Made by a program: the position numbers and the translations under genes
Shown: positions 32,436 to 44,592 of the stretch, piece after piece
Layout: the number at the start of each line of letters is the position of its first letter
Position numbering within the stretch: position 1 is the stretch's first letter
Assembly (NCBI GenBank): GCA_008802785.1
Contig: VUYT01000011.1
Coordinates: 124,001-188,000, forward strand
Direction of reading: 5' to 3'
Source: Symmetrospora coprosmae
Lineage: Eukaryota; Basidiomycota; Cystobasidiomycetes; Symmetrosporaceae
DNA length: 64,000 nucleotides
The notes under the pieces: model-generated
The model's database searches: none
The model's input: the letters and a program-made list of their open reading frames with translations, nothing else
Told to the model about the DNA's origin: nothing

Positions 32436-35400
32436 TCACCGCCTCGCACCGTCCAGGAAAATCCGCGACTGCGGGCGGTGGCTAGTGCTCCCTTCCTGCC
32501 GCTGCCGCCGGACCGCCGTGCCAGACTTGATGTCTCGCAGTGCCTTATCAAACCCGCCCCTGCCTATTGAGCGCTTGCCATCGCTGACTTTTCGCCCGCT
32601 GGCGCTCAGCCCGAGGTCCGTCTTGCCCTTGCCCTTTGCCCCGCTCGACTTGGCCAGCTTTCGCTCCTCGTCCAGGATGTCCTCCTCGGCCAGCTGAAGG
32701 GCAAGTGAAAACGAGGCGACCGTTGTGAAGACGTCTTCTGGCTTGGCTGTTGCTGGATCTTCGCCAAAGTACTCCAGTAGTGCCCACAGGTCCGTGTCCA
32801 GCTGGACTGACATCGCCGTCAACGCTAGGATCGCCGGCTCGGCCTCGGCCACAAAGTACTGCCAGGGCACCGGTGGGTTGGTCAGGTCAATTGCGCAACA
32901 GCGCTCAAACGTAATCACGCCCACCTCCATGACTGGGACAAAGCGGTCGATCGGGCTCGACGTAGGCAACCTCTTCATAATGTCGAGCTCGGCTCTAACC
33001 GCCGAGATGGCATTCGTAACGGCAGAGACAGACGCAGCTACCGTAGCAGCCGACACTGCAGAGCCGTCCGCAGACTGTGACATCAGCAGGTGGAGACTCC
33101 CTCTAGATGCAAACAGCGCAGACGCACCTCGAGACGCCGCCTGTACATGCGGACTCTCACTCAGGAAGTTGATCAAGCCGTCGCTCTGCTTCATCAGCAG
33201 CCGGGCAACGTAATGCAAGAGCGTGGCTGTCCCAGCAGTCGCGCCTGGAGCGGTTATTGTTGCTCGCGTATCCTTGAGCTACGGGCGAGCCAGGTCTCAG
33301 CTGGTGCGTTTCGCCGATGGCCGGCCCGATGACATACCTTGAGCAGCGCCTCCAGCTGGAAGCCCTGCGCATTGCCTCGAAAGGTAGCCGCATTCAGGGT
33401 GTTCCCGACAGCTAGGACTATCTGGAGGACCGTCTTGAACTTGGTCGAGGCTCGCAGCTCATCCGTCGCATTGCGCAAGATCGACAGCTCAGGTCGCAGT
33501 TCTTCGAGGTCCATCTCGAAGCGCCGCCTGGTCATCATGCAAGTGAGACGCTCGCCGAAGCGTGGAATGACGATGATCTGAGCATGAGTGCAGGAGAGTC
33601 AGCGAGAGCACATCCCGCACGCTGCCTGCGACCAGAGACGCACCGTCCGGAAATACTGATCACTCGCCGAGAGTGCAGCGAAATCTCCAGTGTAGCTAGA
33701 AATGTTCTTCACTTCGTCCGAGCTAGGCACAAAGCTTCTGAGAGCTTTGAGCCTGTCGATCGTCATCTTCTTGTCGTCAATCTGAAGGATGGCATCGCGG
33801 ATTGCCGCATGCGATATGCGCATGCGCGCCAGCATGATGGCGATGTTTTGCGCTCGGGATATCGGCAGCAGGGATGTCACTTTCGGTTTGCCAGGACCGT
33901 CTCCAGGCAGTGCTTTTAGCGGCTTGTCCTTGCTCTCGGCAGAGAAGGCGGCCTCCAGCTCGGTCAGGTCCAACTGCAAGCTATCCGTCTCAAGGGATGA
34001 CCAGACAGTCGCAGCAGCGGCCTGTGGTGCGATCTTCTGCCAGAAGAATGGCTTCATCTTCTTTGTCGGACGCGTGGCCTTCCTCTGCAGGGTTATCGTC
34101 GGAGTGATCACGCTGGGAGGCGCCGGCGGTGCCGGCCCACTGCCCGCTCCCCTGATCGCACCGGCAAAAGGCAGAGGTGGTCGAGATATGCCCGCCGCAC
34201 CCGGTGCAGGCGGCGGTGGAGGTGGAAGCGGCACTCCTCCCGCTGCGGACGGGCCAAATCCTGGTGACTTGGGTGGCAGGGGCAAAGTCACAGATCGATG
34301 CAAGATGCCTGGATGAGGCAGGCCGAGACCTATCGATGGGGGTGGAGGCGGGGGAGGCGGAGGTGCAGGGGCACCTAATGCGCCTTGAGCAGGATGCGAA
34401 ACTGGCATTGCGGCTGCTGGGTGCGTCGGGGGTTTCGGAGCTGGTCTCGCTACGCGTATATTTGCAGCGAAGCCGTTTATGCTCATACTGCGCAAGGGTG
34501 CCGGCGGCGGGGCTGGTGCCGCGGGTGACTGCATGGCTGTCGTCCCTGTCGTGACTCCATTCGCTGCTATTGGCGGTGAAGGAGATGTTCCGATAGGCGG
34601 CGGCGGTGGCGGTAGAGGGGGCGGAGATACACGAGGCGCGGTACTGCTCGCAGCTATCGGTGCTTTAGCAGTAGCTGGGATGATCGCTTCGACAGCAACC
34701 TGGCTTGGAGTTGTTGGAGGTGGCAGAGGCCGCGCGCTCAAGCTGCCCTGGAGCTCCTTCTTCAGCTTGTCGATGGCCTCCTTCAGCTCCCTAATTTCGG
34801 CATCGCGCTGTGCCAGAGTCTCGATCGTCCTAGAAACGATGAGCTCGGCATCAATGTTGGCGGAAGACGCCTCGCTGACATGGCCAGAACCCCCCGCTCC
34901 CGCTTGCCCATCCATGGTCGCCTGGAAGCGGGTGTAGACGCTTTCCAGGGCCCGCTTCAAGTACTTATTCTCCTTTTCTCGGCTCTCGAGCATGGCCTCC
35001 TGGTCCGCCAGTTGCGCCTTGTTCTTGGCAATCTCCTCCATCAGATTGGCCCACTGCCGGTTCCGTTCCGCCCTCTCCTTCTTTGCGGCTTCTGCATCCT
35101 CGCTTCGGCCCTTGCTGGCTGAGAGCTTGGTCACCTCGGCTTGTAGCTTCAGGACTTCCTTCTCCTTCTGCACGAGGCGTTGTATGACGCCTGACACGTT
35201 GCCCTTGTCGCCCTTCACCGGCGTCTCTGGCGCGCTTGGATCCGGCAGAGGCAGGCTTTTCAGGGTATTGCCTAAGGCGGTCTTTTCCTCCAGCTGTTCC
35301 TTCAGAGACGCCCGCTCGTCGCTCAGTTCCTCGACCTTCTTCCGGAGAGTTTCGAGCTCGTCCAGGAAGCTCGTTGGCACATTGGCGGTGTCGGCATTCC

Positions 35401-38400
35401 GGCTCGAGGTTACTAGAGCTTGCTTGCCGACAATGTCTTCAATAGCTAGCAAAAAGGCGGACATGTTTGTGCCCCAGCTACTCTCGAAATCATCGAGTTC
35501 GAGCAGAGTGTCGACAAAGGTAGCGAGCATGCGGAGAAGCTGCTGCCGGAAGGTGCTGGTGCATGAAGGCGTCTCAGCCTGTGCTTCCGGCCAATCATCG
35601 TATCTCAGTACTCACTCATCCACCTCTCGCCCACATATCCGCAGGTACTGCTTCGTGTGCTCGAGCAAAGCAGAGTAATGCTCAGGAAAGCGTTCCGCCA
35701 GCTCGACGAGCTCCGCGTATGCAGAGACGCCAGGCTGGGCGCTCTCTCCAGCTGGCAACCTCCTAGTCCTCTGTCTCTCGTGAAGCTCCTCTTGATCATC
35801 TTGCCGTTCCTCGGTGTAGACTTGGAGCTGAGTGAGGAGGGCATCGGGTGGACTTGTATACCGCAGCGTCTGATGAGGAGGATGGACAGATCAGCATCAG
35901 CTATGGGCGCCCACCGCTCCGTCTGGCAGCGAGATCTGCGCGACTGACAGTCATGACTTCATTCAGGCCCCTCCGCGCAAACTCGTCCCGAAGCGCAATA
36001 CGATCCTCTAGATCGTTCGGGCCGTTGACAAGCGCATTGATGAGCGCCATCCCGGCTGCTCGGTACTCCCACAGTCCAGCCTCGTCCTCCTGCTCCTCGT
36101 CCGGTGCACCGGCATCGCTGGCGCCGTCATGGTCTGGGACGGCGATACTGCTGACAAGGTACTCGAAGCGGAAGGACTCGTTGTAGTTGACCTTGAAGTC
36201 GGAGAATGCGGCCAGGACAATGGCATGGCCAGACGTTACGGACAAGATGCAGAGGGCAGCAAGCACGTCGGCGACATGAGACTGGAGCTTGAGTGAGTGC
36301 GTGTGCAGACTGTAGGTGATGTAGGTGATGACGTTGCTGCTTCCGAGTACCCTGTCGAAGCCGGCCTGTACGCAAGGAGAGTTAGCTGACAGGTGACATA
36401 AGGGCTGATGGTCTAGCATCGTACCTCTGCATTCATCAAGACCCTCAGACACTTGATGCATTCGATCTGCATCGACTCGTCGAGCTCGCTCGAGTCCTCC
36501 TTGAGCGTGGTGACCCGCTTGCTGCCAACGCCTCCGCTTGTCGTAGTGATCCGCTTGAGAAGTCCTTCTAAAGCCTCGATCCCGCTGTTGTCGAGAAAGT
36601 CCTTGATCCAGGATAGCTGTGCCGTGGCAAGCCGAACACGGAGCGCAATGAGATGCTTGACGAGACTCGTCTGGACGACCTTGCCAGAGTTGATCTGACT
36701 GATGTAGAATGCTGGGGTGTCCTTCGCTTCGGAGCCTCGCGACGCGTGAGTCCCTCGAGCAAGAGCGCCCGCGCTTCGTTCCGGTAGCTTGGCTGGCGAA
36801 CCGGCCGAGAACCACGAGCTCCAGCCTGTAGCGGTCTGGAGTAGGGGCGCCGGGATAACGGGGCTTCCTGCTTCGCTTGTGGCTGCTGAAGCCGACGTGT
36901 CGATAGTTGGGGGAGTCGCGAAGGGGTCTTTGCGCTCTATACGAGGCGTGACATCCTGCTCCGAGATGGTCGGTGATGGCAGGGCGAGACTCGCGGATGA
37001 CCAGCCCATGCCAGCCAGCGAGAATCGCTGTCGGGATGTCGAGCTTTCTACTGATGATGCGGAAACCAGGGCTGTTGACTTGCGACTAGGCTCCGGTCCA
37101 GTCCTGGTTGCTCTAACCGGGCGCACGGTTGATGCCGATGAGCCGGCGCCGGATGCCGCCTGCCTCTGCTGCGCGATTAGGAATCTTTTCCGATCATCGT
37201 CGAGCATGCGCATGGCTGCTTTCTGCGCGTCCTTTATGCCTAGCTCTTTCATCAATGCCTCAAAGCTGTCTACCAAGGACTCGCTCGAGGGATCTCCGCC
37301 GTCGTCGCCCTCACCCTCGCTGCCCTCCTCAAGGCCGAGACCGAGCTTGCCAGCCGGGTCCAGGATGAGCTGACTAGCGCGTTTGAAGTCGTCGGCCATG
37401 ACAGGCTCGCTGACCATGCGAGCACGCACAGTGCTCTGCTCGACCAGTGGTGATGCGCTCGGCAACGCCGCTGCCGCAGGTTCCGGTTGCCGCCAAGCGT
37501 CAAATAGTGAGGAGAGGCGACTGCTCGACGCTGGAGCGCCGTTGACGCCTGTTGTTTGAGGAGAGAGCGTCTTGGCATGGCTCATTGCCTGCTCAATCCC
37601 CTTGAGCGTGCCTTCGCCTTCCTCTGCGTCCTCCTCGCCTGCTTCGGTCGCCGCCTGCCCTGCCTGCGTCGCTCCAACTGCTTTCACTGTTCCTTGCTGT
37701 GTAATCAGACTGGCAGGCGGACTCGTCCATAGGCTTCCAAAGATGCTGGCTGGCCGCCACGCGGATGCGGTCGTTGAGCTTGGAGGTTCTTCCGGTGAGC
37801 GAGGACGCTGAGTTGCGATGGCAGTGCGAGATCCTGGAGGCGAGCGGCTTCCAATCCCTGGTCGCTGCAGAGCTCGGGAGAAGCTCTTTGCGACGGTCCC
37901 GATGCGAGCGAACCATGCTTCCGAGATGGAGAACTGGATCTCGTAGGGTGGACCAGCGCTTGAGACAGACTGCAGATGGGCAATGACCTGAGCTGTGGGC
38001 AGCAGGACTGTGTGCAAGACTGAGTCAGTCCAGCAGCGCATTGCTCGGAGCAAGATTGCACTCACCCTCGTCGTTGACGGTCAGGGTGTACTCGACTCTG
38101 GCCGATTTGGACCCCTGCGTGACGAGCTTCCGGATGCCATGCTCGTCGAGGAGGCCTTCGACGACATCTGCAGCGGTCGTCTCTCGTGCCGTGAACCAGG
38201 GGTAGGTGAAGCCCTCTGGGATCTCTGGGATGTGCCGGAAGGTGATCTCGAGCTGGAACGGCAGGTAGACGAGCCGAATGAGCGGGACCTGGAGGTGCGC
38301 CGTCAGTGCAAAGTCCGAGAACATGCGTGCAGGCAGGTTGGGCCTGTCTCTGCTGGTGTTCGAGGACGGCACGACCGACGCGAGCGGGATCGTCGCGTCA

Positions 38401-38819
38401 AGCGGGCCTGCGCGGGTATTAGGCGTCTCTGTCAGTTGGGGCCGAGCAACGCCATACCAAGCCAGAGGGCGCTCACTGCCGCTGGCAGACAGCTCAAGGA
38501 GCTCTGCATCTGTCCACTTGCGGTTTGGCTGGCTTATGATGGCGCGCTGCAGGCTCCAGCATTCGGGACCGGGCAGTGTGGTTGTTGCAGCCTGACGCCC
38601 ATCCGCGTAGCATTGCAGCTCCTGGACGATATCGGGTCCATCCTCGAGCAGGAGAAGCTGTACGAGGTCCGCCACGGTCGTTTGTGCCGGTCCATCGCTG
38701 CTCAGGTCGACGAAGGTGGCCTTTATGGATCCAGACAGACCTGGAAGCGAGACCTGGACGAGCTCACGTGGCCCGGACGCGGCCTGCGGAGGAGAGGGGG
38801 AGACGGGTTTCATGTGCAT
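32436..38819 (-). CDS. formin (Bni1-like) with GBD/FH3, coiled coil, FH1 and FH2
   Basis: Nucleates and elongates unbranched actin filaments at sites of polarity and cytokinesis. Seven exons (38066-38819, 36425-38019, 35949-36365, 35616-35869, 33644-35555, 33338-33577, 32436-33278) give about 2,000 residues. Order: an N-terminal globular region; a GTPase-binding/FH3 region (PAFYISQINSGKVVQTSL and SWIKDFLDNSGIEALEGLL, then helices over exons 3-5); a coiled coil rich in Glu/Lys; an FH1 with several poly-Pro runs; and an FH2 starting MKPFFWQKI. The FH2 includes RAQNIAIMLARMR and the lasso/post regions, with LLHYVARLL just after the last intron. The basic tail may serve as DAD. Exon 1 contains a 69-nt GTGAGC...CGCAG stretch (about 38418-38486) that is open and frame-neutral, so mRNA may be shorter by 23 codons. 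It is the longest gene in the window. Confidence 0.92.
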
Positions 38820-39140
38820 TGCTGGGCGATGTCCTTGATGGCATCCATGCTACGTTCGAGCGAGATGCGTGTGTATGCGCAGTTGATCAACAGAAAGCAG
38901 AGCAGCACACTCTCCCGTTCTCCGTACCTGTGCCGGGCGCCGCTCAGGCCGTCTGGAGAATGCGGACAGCACGGAGAGGAGACGCCACAGGGACTCGGAG
39001 GGACAGGGATAACCGGAAAGGAGGTGCATGCATGCATGACGTGACGCGATGGTGGCATTGCGAAAACAGAGAGGGTATCACAGCATGGCGATGCGGTACT
39101 CTATACAACAATATCGAGGAGGAGCGCACATTGACGGGGT
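38820..39140. promoter_or_regulatory. spacer upstream of the formin gene
   Basis: A 321-bp spacer between the Whi2-like stop and the formin start, both on the minus strand. It includes a GCATGCATG motif near 39026. No ORF or RNA gene is apparent; it presumably holds the formin promoter. Confidence 0.45.
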
Positions 39141-40345
39141 TCAGATGCAGCTGAGCTCGAGCGTCCAGATCCGCCGGACGTGCACCTTGAGGCTGCTCGA
39201 GGGCGTGCCGGCACCAACGATATCCGACACGCCGAGATCAAGCGCATCCCACCAGCATTTCCTCTATGTGCGGGGAGAGTCAGCATGCATTACACAAAGT
39301 AGAAGCGAAGACGCTCACCGCCGGCTTCCTCCAGAAGAGCAACAGCTTCTGTGCTGTCGCGAGCTGGGACGAGTTGACGTTGATCTCGGGCGGGCTGTAC
39401 CCTCCCTCGAGCGCGTCAAAATCAATGGCTGTGTTGGGATCCGTCGAGACTGGCGGTTGCGATATGCCCGTCTTGAGCGGGACCAGCGCAATGGACGTGA
39501 TGCAGCACCGGTTGGGCTCCATCGAGCGGTAGCCCCACTCGTTGTCGCGCTCAAAGCCGCTGTGACAAACACGTCAGCCAGAGTCGCAGAAGCGGGAGGT
39601 TGGAACGCACCTCATGCACAGCATATCGATGAGATGCTGTTCGGCGACATTGTTCTCCCTGTTGACGTTCCGCTGGAGCGCCGTAAAGATGCTCTTCCGG
39701 TCGAGGAGCTGCCTCCCGCACTCCGCCTTGAGCGTCATCAAGGCTGGGTTGGCGTTGCCGTGCTCGTCCGTTGCTGGGCCATCTGGACCCTGTGCAGCAG
39801 CCTCTTTCGGTGGGATGGCAAAGAACTCGAGCTCTTCCCGCAGGACAATGACGGCTTGCTTGTAGAAGAGCGGGTTCTGGTTCTGGACGTGCACGCCTTG
39901 CGGGGCGGCTGCCTCGGCGATCTGGCGTTGTTGGCGGAGGGCAGAGCTGGGTGCGCCGTAGAAGTCGTCTGTTCGGGGAGTGTCAGCTGATGCTGCGGTG
40001 CACGTTGTCGTTGCTGCTCACATCGCGCCCGGTCAAAGAAGTGCAGGAGGTACTCGAGGCAGTCCCCGTCGAACTGTCACGGAGGTCAGCAACAGCAGCA
40101 GCAGCGAGGTGGGAACACTCACATCCACGTAGAGCACATCCTCAATGTCCATCTGCTCTCCAAGCGACACGCCGTTCGGGAACAGGCATCTGTGAATCAC
40201 GTCGTCAGGTCACGCCGCCGCGCCCTTCCGAGCGTGTTGTTTCGGAGAGGAGGACTCACAGCAGCACAGACTCGGGCAGGCTGAGCATGACATCGCGCTC
40301 AATCTCGAGCCGCTTCCCGCGTAGATCAAGGTAGACCTTGTCCAT
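39141..40345 (-). CDS. WHI2: Whi2-like BTB/POZ-fold stress-response protein
   Basis: Whi2 partners the Psr phosphatases in the general stress response and restrains TORC1 when amino acids are low. Six exons (40260-40345, 40123-40189, 40022-40073, 39611-39968, 39319-39559, 39141-39263) give 308 residues from ATG 40345. The BTB-type start is VYLDLRGKRLEIERDVMLSL followed by LCLFPNGVSLG and FDGDCLEYLLHFF. The family-typical RYDFYGAP occurs after exon 4 begins, and near the C-terminus RKCWWDALDLG is created at the last splice junction. Strong GTGAGT/GTGCGT donors and unbroken phase support the model. The assignment rests on remembered family motifs, with high confidence for the fold and good confidence for orthology. 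Confidence 0.85.
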
Positions 40346-41078
40346 GGCTGCGACTTGGTGCTGTCGGTGCGGAAGAGGGCAAGCACGGCGAGCGACAAGG
40401 CTGGATAGGGGGGCAGCTGCAGTTCGCGGCGCTCCTTGCGACCGCTCCCATCTGACGCAATTGCACGCGAATGAGACTCGAGAGCGATTGCAGCCATCTA
40501 CTGACGCTAAAACTAATTGGACGACACGAAATGACTCCCTTTGATTCCTCCTTAGCCCTGACATGCCCCGAAGTGCTGACTCCTTCATCCTCCTTCTCCT
40601 CCTCCTTCCCCTCCTCCTTCTCTCGCCTCCAGCAGCTCCAACGGCCGAAATATCCTGAAAATCCTCACATACCCGGCTCACGATATTTCAGCCGCATCTC
40701 GCTGCGCATCTGCTGGAGCTCAGTCAGGTGCCGGCTGGCATCCCTATCAGCACTCTCAGGCAAGGACAAGGGCGAGGCAGGGAAGACGGACGGATAGAAT
40801 CTATGTTGCACGAGCAGGGCGCAGACAAAGTAGCAGACACGGAGGCTTCTCTAGATTGACAAAGCCCAAGATTCGGGCGAAAGGGAAAAGCTATGCACGA
40901 GAGAAGCTGAAGAAAGGCGAACAGTAGTATGCACGGGAGAAGCTGAAGAAAGGCGAAAAGCGGTGGTAGGGTCTTACTCGCAGCCAGTATGTGTCGAGGC
41001 CCTGAAGCAGCCGGAAGCGGCATGGGAGATGAGAAGTTTAGCGCGTTGTGGGGAGGCCCTTGCTGCCTATCTACGGAT
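40346..41078. other. spacer upstream of WHI2 with a 36-bp tandem duplication
   Basis: A 733-bp gap. The left half is CT-rich on the plus strand (TCCTCCTTCTCC-like run near 40588-40625), typical of fungal promoters read from the minus strand. The right half includes the duplication annotated at 40892-40963. No supportable gene was seen. Confidence 0.5.
40892..40963. repeat. 36-bp tandem duplication
   Basis: Two adjacent 36-bp copies (40892-40927 and 40928-40963) differ at about four positions. The unit is purine-rich (GAGAAGCTGAAGAAAGGCGAA core). It lies 3' of the winged-helix gene on the opposite side from its start. Confidence 0.85.
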
Positions 41079-42025
41079 CTACGATTGTACGGGAAGCATC
41101 AGAAGATCCTTGACCTCCTGGGTCATGCTAAGCGGCCTTGACGAGATCCCCATAAGCTGCTGCATTGACGGAGCATTGATCTCCAAGTAGGCGTCGCACG
41201 CTGCCCAGTCGGCAAAGAAAGAGTCGTTGTTGGTGCCATTGTCGGATGTGGGCGGGCCAGGTGCGATACTGAAGGGCGAGATGTGCAGCAAGCTGGGAGG
41301 AGTGGAGATCGAAGGGGAAACAGCGATCGAGCTGGAGCCCGTGCTTGAGGTACTTGGCGGAGAGAATATCGAAGCTGGGCCGCCGTACTGGGTACTCGGC
41401 GAAGAGAACACTGAAGCTGGGTCGCCGGACTGAAGGCCGGCGGGGTATACCGGGGTCGTAGGGGTATGGGGTGGGGCGAATGCGGGCGTCTGCGAGGTCG
41501 TTGCGATCTGACCCGGTCTGTGTGGCAGCGGGAGGAACCGGCCTTCGGGCTGTCCAGCTGGGGCTGGTCTCCAGCTCTGGCGCATCTCGTCTAGCGAAGA
41601 GCGCTTCCGGATGTACTGGTCTAGAACGGACGAATCAAGATCAGAGACACTTCAACCGCGGCAGCAGCAGCAGCAGCAGCAGCATCAATTGGCTCACAAT
41701 GGCGCTCCTTCCTCCCATTCCTGCCCTTCGGTCGGTACTCGCCTATCTGCCATCGTGGCCAGAAGACGGCCTTCAGTGCCTTCCCGAGTTCCCCTTCGCT
41801 GATTTTCGGATACCCTGCCAGCCTCATGGCAGCGCCGCAGTCCTTGAAGAGATCCGTTTTTGACGTGGACACGGCGTGGCTGTCCACCGCCACGTATTCG
41901 CGCCGCAGCCATTCCTGCATATAGTACGTTTGAGGCCCGCATGTCTGAGTCTCCGCCTCGAGCGAGAATGTCTGGTCCAGCGAGGGCGCCGCAGGCGCAG
42001 GCAGAGATGGGTATGAGTACTGCAT
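41079..42025 (-). CDS. small protein with a winged-helix-like DNA-binding region (RFX or D5-type), tentative
   Basis: Two exons (41698-42025 and 41079-41620) encode about 289 residues. Residues 35-125 look like an RFX-type winged helix: a WLRREYV start, then FKDCGAAMRLAG, ELGKALKAVF, and a basic wing (RPKGRNGRKERHYQYI) that is only complete after splicing to exon 2. RFX domains bind DNA; the similarly shaped C-terminal domain of D5-like primase-helicases is an alternative source of the pattern. The C-terminal half is Ser/Pro-rich with two near-repeats (GDPASVFSSPSTQYG and GPASIFSPPSTSST) and ends in a helical patch (SMTQEVKDLLML). A CAG microsatellite lies at the intron start. I think transcription factor is most likely, but the family assignment is from pattern only. 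Confidence 0.5.
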
Positions 42026-42619
42026 GACGAAGTGACGAAGGTACTGCTATCGAATGAAATGAGAGTGTTGCGCTGCACGGTAGTGGCGGTCAGAGGAGTC
42101 GGCGAGAGCGAGAAGGAGCAGACCCAGGCGAGGCCCACTCTCAGCTTGCAGGCTCTCAGCTCAGACAGCTGACTTCTCGCAACACGGGCAGGATTGTGGT
42201 GCAGCTTAGATACTAATGATTACATGCTACCGCTTCCCTGTTCTCTGCTGCAGCTGCTCGTGCTCTGTGTCTGCTGCCTGGTGCCTCGCCTGTGCCATCT
42301 GACAGCCTGTCCGACCTCCAGCTGCCTCCCAGCCGACCCCCAGCCGACCCCCAGCTCGACCCCCAGCCGACCCCTGCTCCCCCGCCGCCGCCCCTCCGTC
42401 CCATCTCCAGCACCCCACCACACTGACCTCGCCGCCTCCCCAGCACCTCCCCAATACCATTGCACTGCAGCATGATGAGACTGACAGCAATTACCTTCTT
42501 TGCACATGAGCTCGCTTCTCTCCTTTCTGATTCTCGTCTTCTCCTCATTCATCCCGCACAGAGTCTACTTCCCCATTCCCACATACTCCAGCAGCTTCTC
42601 CACCCTTCCCGACTCTACA
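42026..42619. promoter_or_regulatory. divergent promoter region with a C-rich minisatellite
   Basis: A 594-bp region between divergent starts at 42025 (-) and 42620 (+). It contains a 10-bp minisatellite (CCCCAGCCGA-like units, 42328-42374) and a CT-rich leader just before the plus-strand ATG. No gene is supported here. Confidence 0.5.
42328..42374. repeat. C-rich minisatellite, about four 10-bp units
   Basis: Four imperfect copies of a CCCCAGCCGA unit, one with an extra TC. The strand asymmetry (C-rich on plus) could allow unusual structures, but nothing else in the sequence indicates a role. Confidence 0.75.
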
Positions 42620-44337
42620 ATGGCTAACATTCACACCCTTGAGAGCACGAAGAAGGCTGCGGGCTACAACCTGAGTCGCAGTCAGAGGAAGAAGAAGGTC
42701 TCTTCGAGCAAGCAGACCACTCAGGCAAGGATGGCTAATGTCCACGAGTGAGCGACCCGCCGGTATAGCTCGCCGCTGCGCGCCAGATCGCGCAGACTGA
42801 TCTGTTGTGCAGATCTCTCCTCCAGTGCGGAATCGACTCGCTGTCGGCGCAGGACCCGGCTACCGCGCTCGCTAAAGGAGCCTCGCGCCACTTCAACGTC
42901 AAAGGCATGAACGTCTCCATCTCGCGCCCTATCGGGCCCGCAGCCTCGACCTCCAAAGCTGTGTTCCAGGGTTCCGGCAGGAGCACGCGAGCGTCGAACT
43001 GGGTGTCTTGTGCGCCTGATCACCTCAACGATACAGAGAAGCAGCTATGGGCCATCGAGGCCGTCAAGAAGTACAAGGCCAGCGAGCGAGAGCGAGAGCT
43101 GGAGTTCTATCGCAAGCAAGCCGAGTAAGCTGCTCTCTCTGAAGATTCTCAGGATGCCTGAAAGCCGCTGACCACTTTGCATTGCATCGAATTGCGCGCG
43201 CCAGAGAGGAGGAGCAGATGCCGCGCTTCGCATCGATGGCAGAGGCTGAGCAGGCGGCTCCTGCTATCGGACTCGCGATTGTGGACGCACTCAAGAACGG
43301 CAAAGACGTCAAGTATGTTTGTTTCCTTCTGAGGCACATGAGCAGGATTGCCCTCTGACGTATGCGCGTGCTCGGCCTACAGCTTCCCCATCGCCAGCGC
43401 TTCGGGCACGCTCCTCACTCGCACAGGCCTGGGCGCGCCCGCGGTTCACACAGCATCGCAAGTGCTGCAGTGCGCTACTCAGCGTGCTGGCAATCTCGAT
43501 GGCTCTGCTCGCGAGGTGGATACTCGCCATGTCGTTACTAGCAACGTCTCGCGTGCCGTCTCTCAATCCAGCACCTCGCGCCCCCTTCCCCACGCCAACA
43601 CTTCGCGCGTCCCTCCTCCGCGCCAGCAGCAGCAGTACAGCCCGCAGCGGGTCGCCAATCGTTCGGCAAGCGCTCGCAGCCGAGGTCAGCAGGCTGGACG
43701 TGCAGCAGACTCGGACTCAGACGTCGAGGTGGTTGAGGTCAGCCAGCTGGAGAAGCAGGGCCAGGGTCCGAGAGTTCCGGCTCTGCGGGACCCCACTAAG
43801 CCGTTCTGCGCCTTTGTCAACGCGCTCAAAGCAGGCAGGGCCTGCGAGGAGGTGAGCGTTAAGCAAGCAGTCGATAGTGTTTCCTCGCCAAGTACTGACG
43901 ACATCCTCGGCTTCGTTGTGCGCATCAGAGCGACTGGCTTCTCTTCCATGCCGTCCTCAAGCTGCAGGACATCACGCTCCTCAAGACTGCTGCCTTCAAC
44001 CTCAAGGGCGGCCACTTCTCCCATGCTCTGCGGAGCAACTTTAGCGGGCCGGCAAAGCGGGTCATTCTCCTCGCCCTTGCATACATGGCAAGGTACCAGA
44101 CCGACCCAGCAAAGCGATGCAGCTTCTTGAAGCTCGGTCTCGACCGCACCAAGTTCGCCAACGATGTTGTCCCTCTGTGCGCTTGTCTCCAAAGGGGCAC
44201 GGGCGCAAGCCAGGTGTGCACCGGACCCAGTCTCCTCAAGGCGCGCTTGCATTCAACTGACAATGTTTTACTCGTATATACAGGCCGCCTTCACGGCCTA
44301 CCTCAAAGGTCTCATTGAGACCATCCCCAAAGTCTGA
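42620..44337 (+). CDS. hypothetical basic protein, six exons
   Basis: Not recognised. Exons 42620-42747, 42813-43124, 43205-43312, 43383-43851, 43929-44213 and 44284-44337 give 451 residues. N-terminus: MANIHTLESTKKA then a basic run (SRSQRKKKVSSSK). Residues 50-190 are mixed helical; the middle (190-330) is low-complexity Ser/Arg/Gln with an acidic DSDSDVEVVEV block. Residues 330-440 form a compact-looking helical domain (SDWLLFHAVLKLQ, LKGGHFSHALRS, RVILLALAYMARY) ending AAFTAYLKGLIETIPKV. All five introns have standard ends and keep phase. The last donor was chosen as GTGTGC at 44214 because only this preserves the final domain. A nuclear adaptor would fit the basic/acidic layout, but that is guesswork. 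Confidence 0.7.
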
Positions 44338-44592
44338 AGTGCGCTTCGGTGCTCCTGACAAGGGAAAGCGGACCGCTGCGCCTTGTGGTTCTCTTACTGC
44401 GCGAACAACCTTGTATCTTTAGCGAAAACCAGACTTGCACAGCGCAGGCGTTGTCACAAGTAGTCACTGCTTTGTCTTTCAGTCTCGCAATAGTCCATCT
44501 GTATGCGCGACAAGTCCTTGCCTACGATCTTTCAGCCAGTACTCAACTACTACACAAAGTATATATTCGTAAACTATCTCGAGTTTGCAAAG

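Noticed and set aside
41661-41683. CAG triplet run as a coding poly-Ala tract
   Set aside because: The run lies just inside the intron of the winged-helix gene (donor at 41697), so it is probably not translated even though one frame is open through it.
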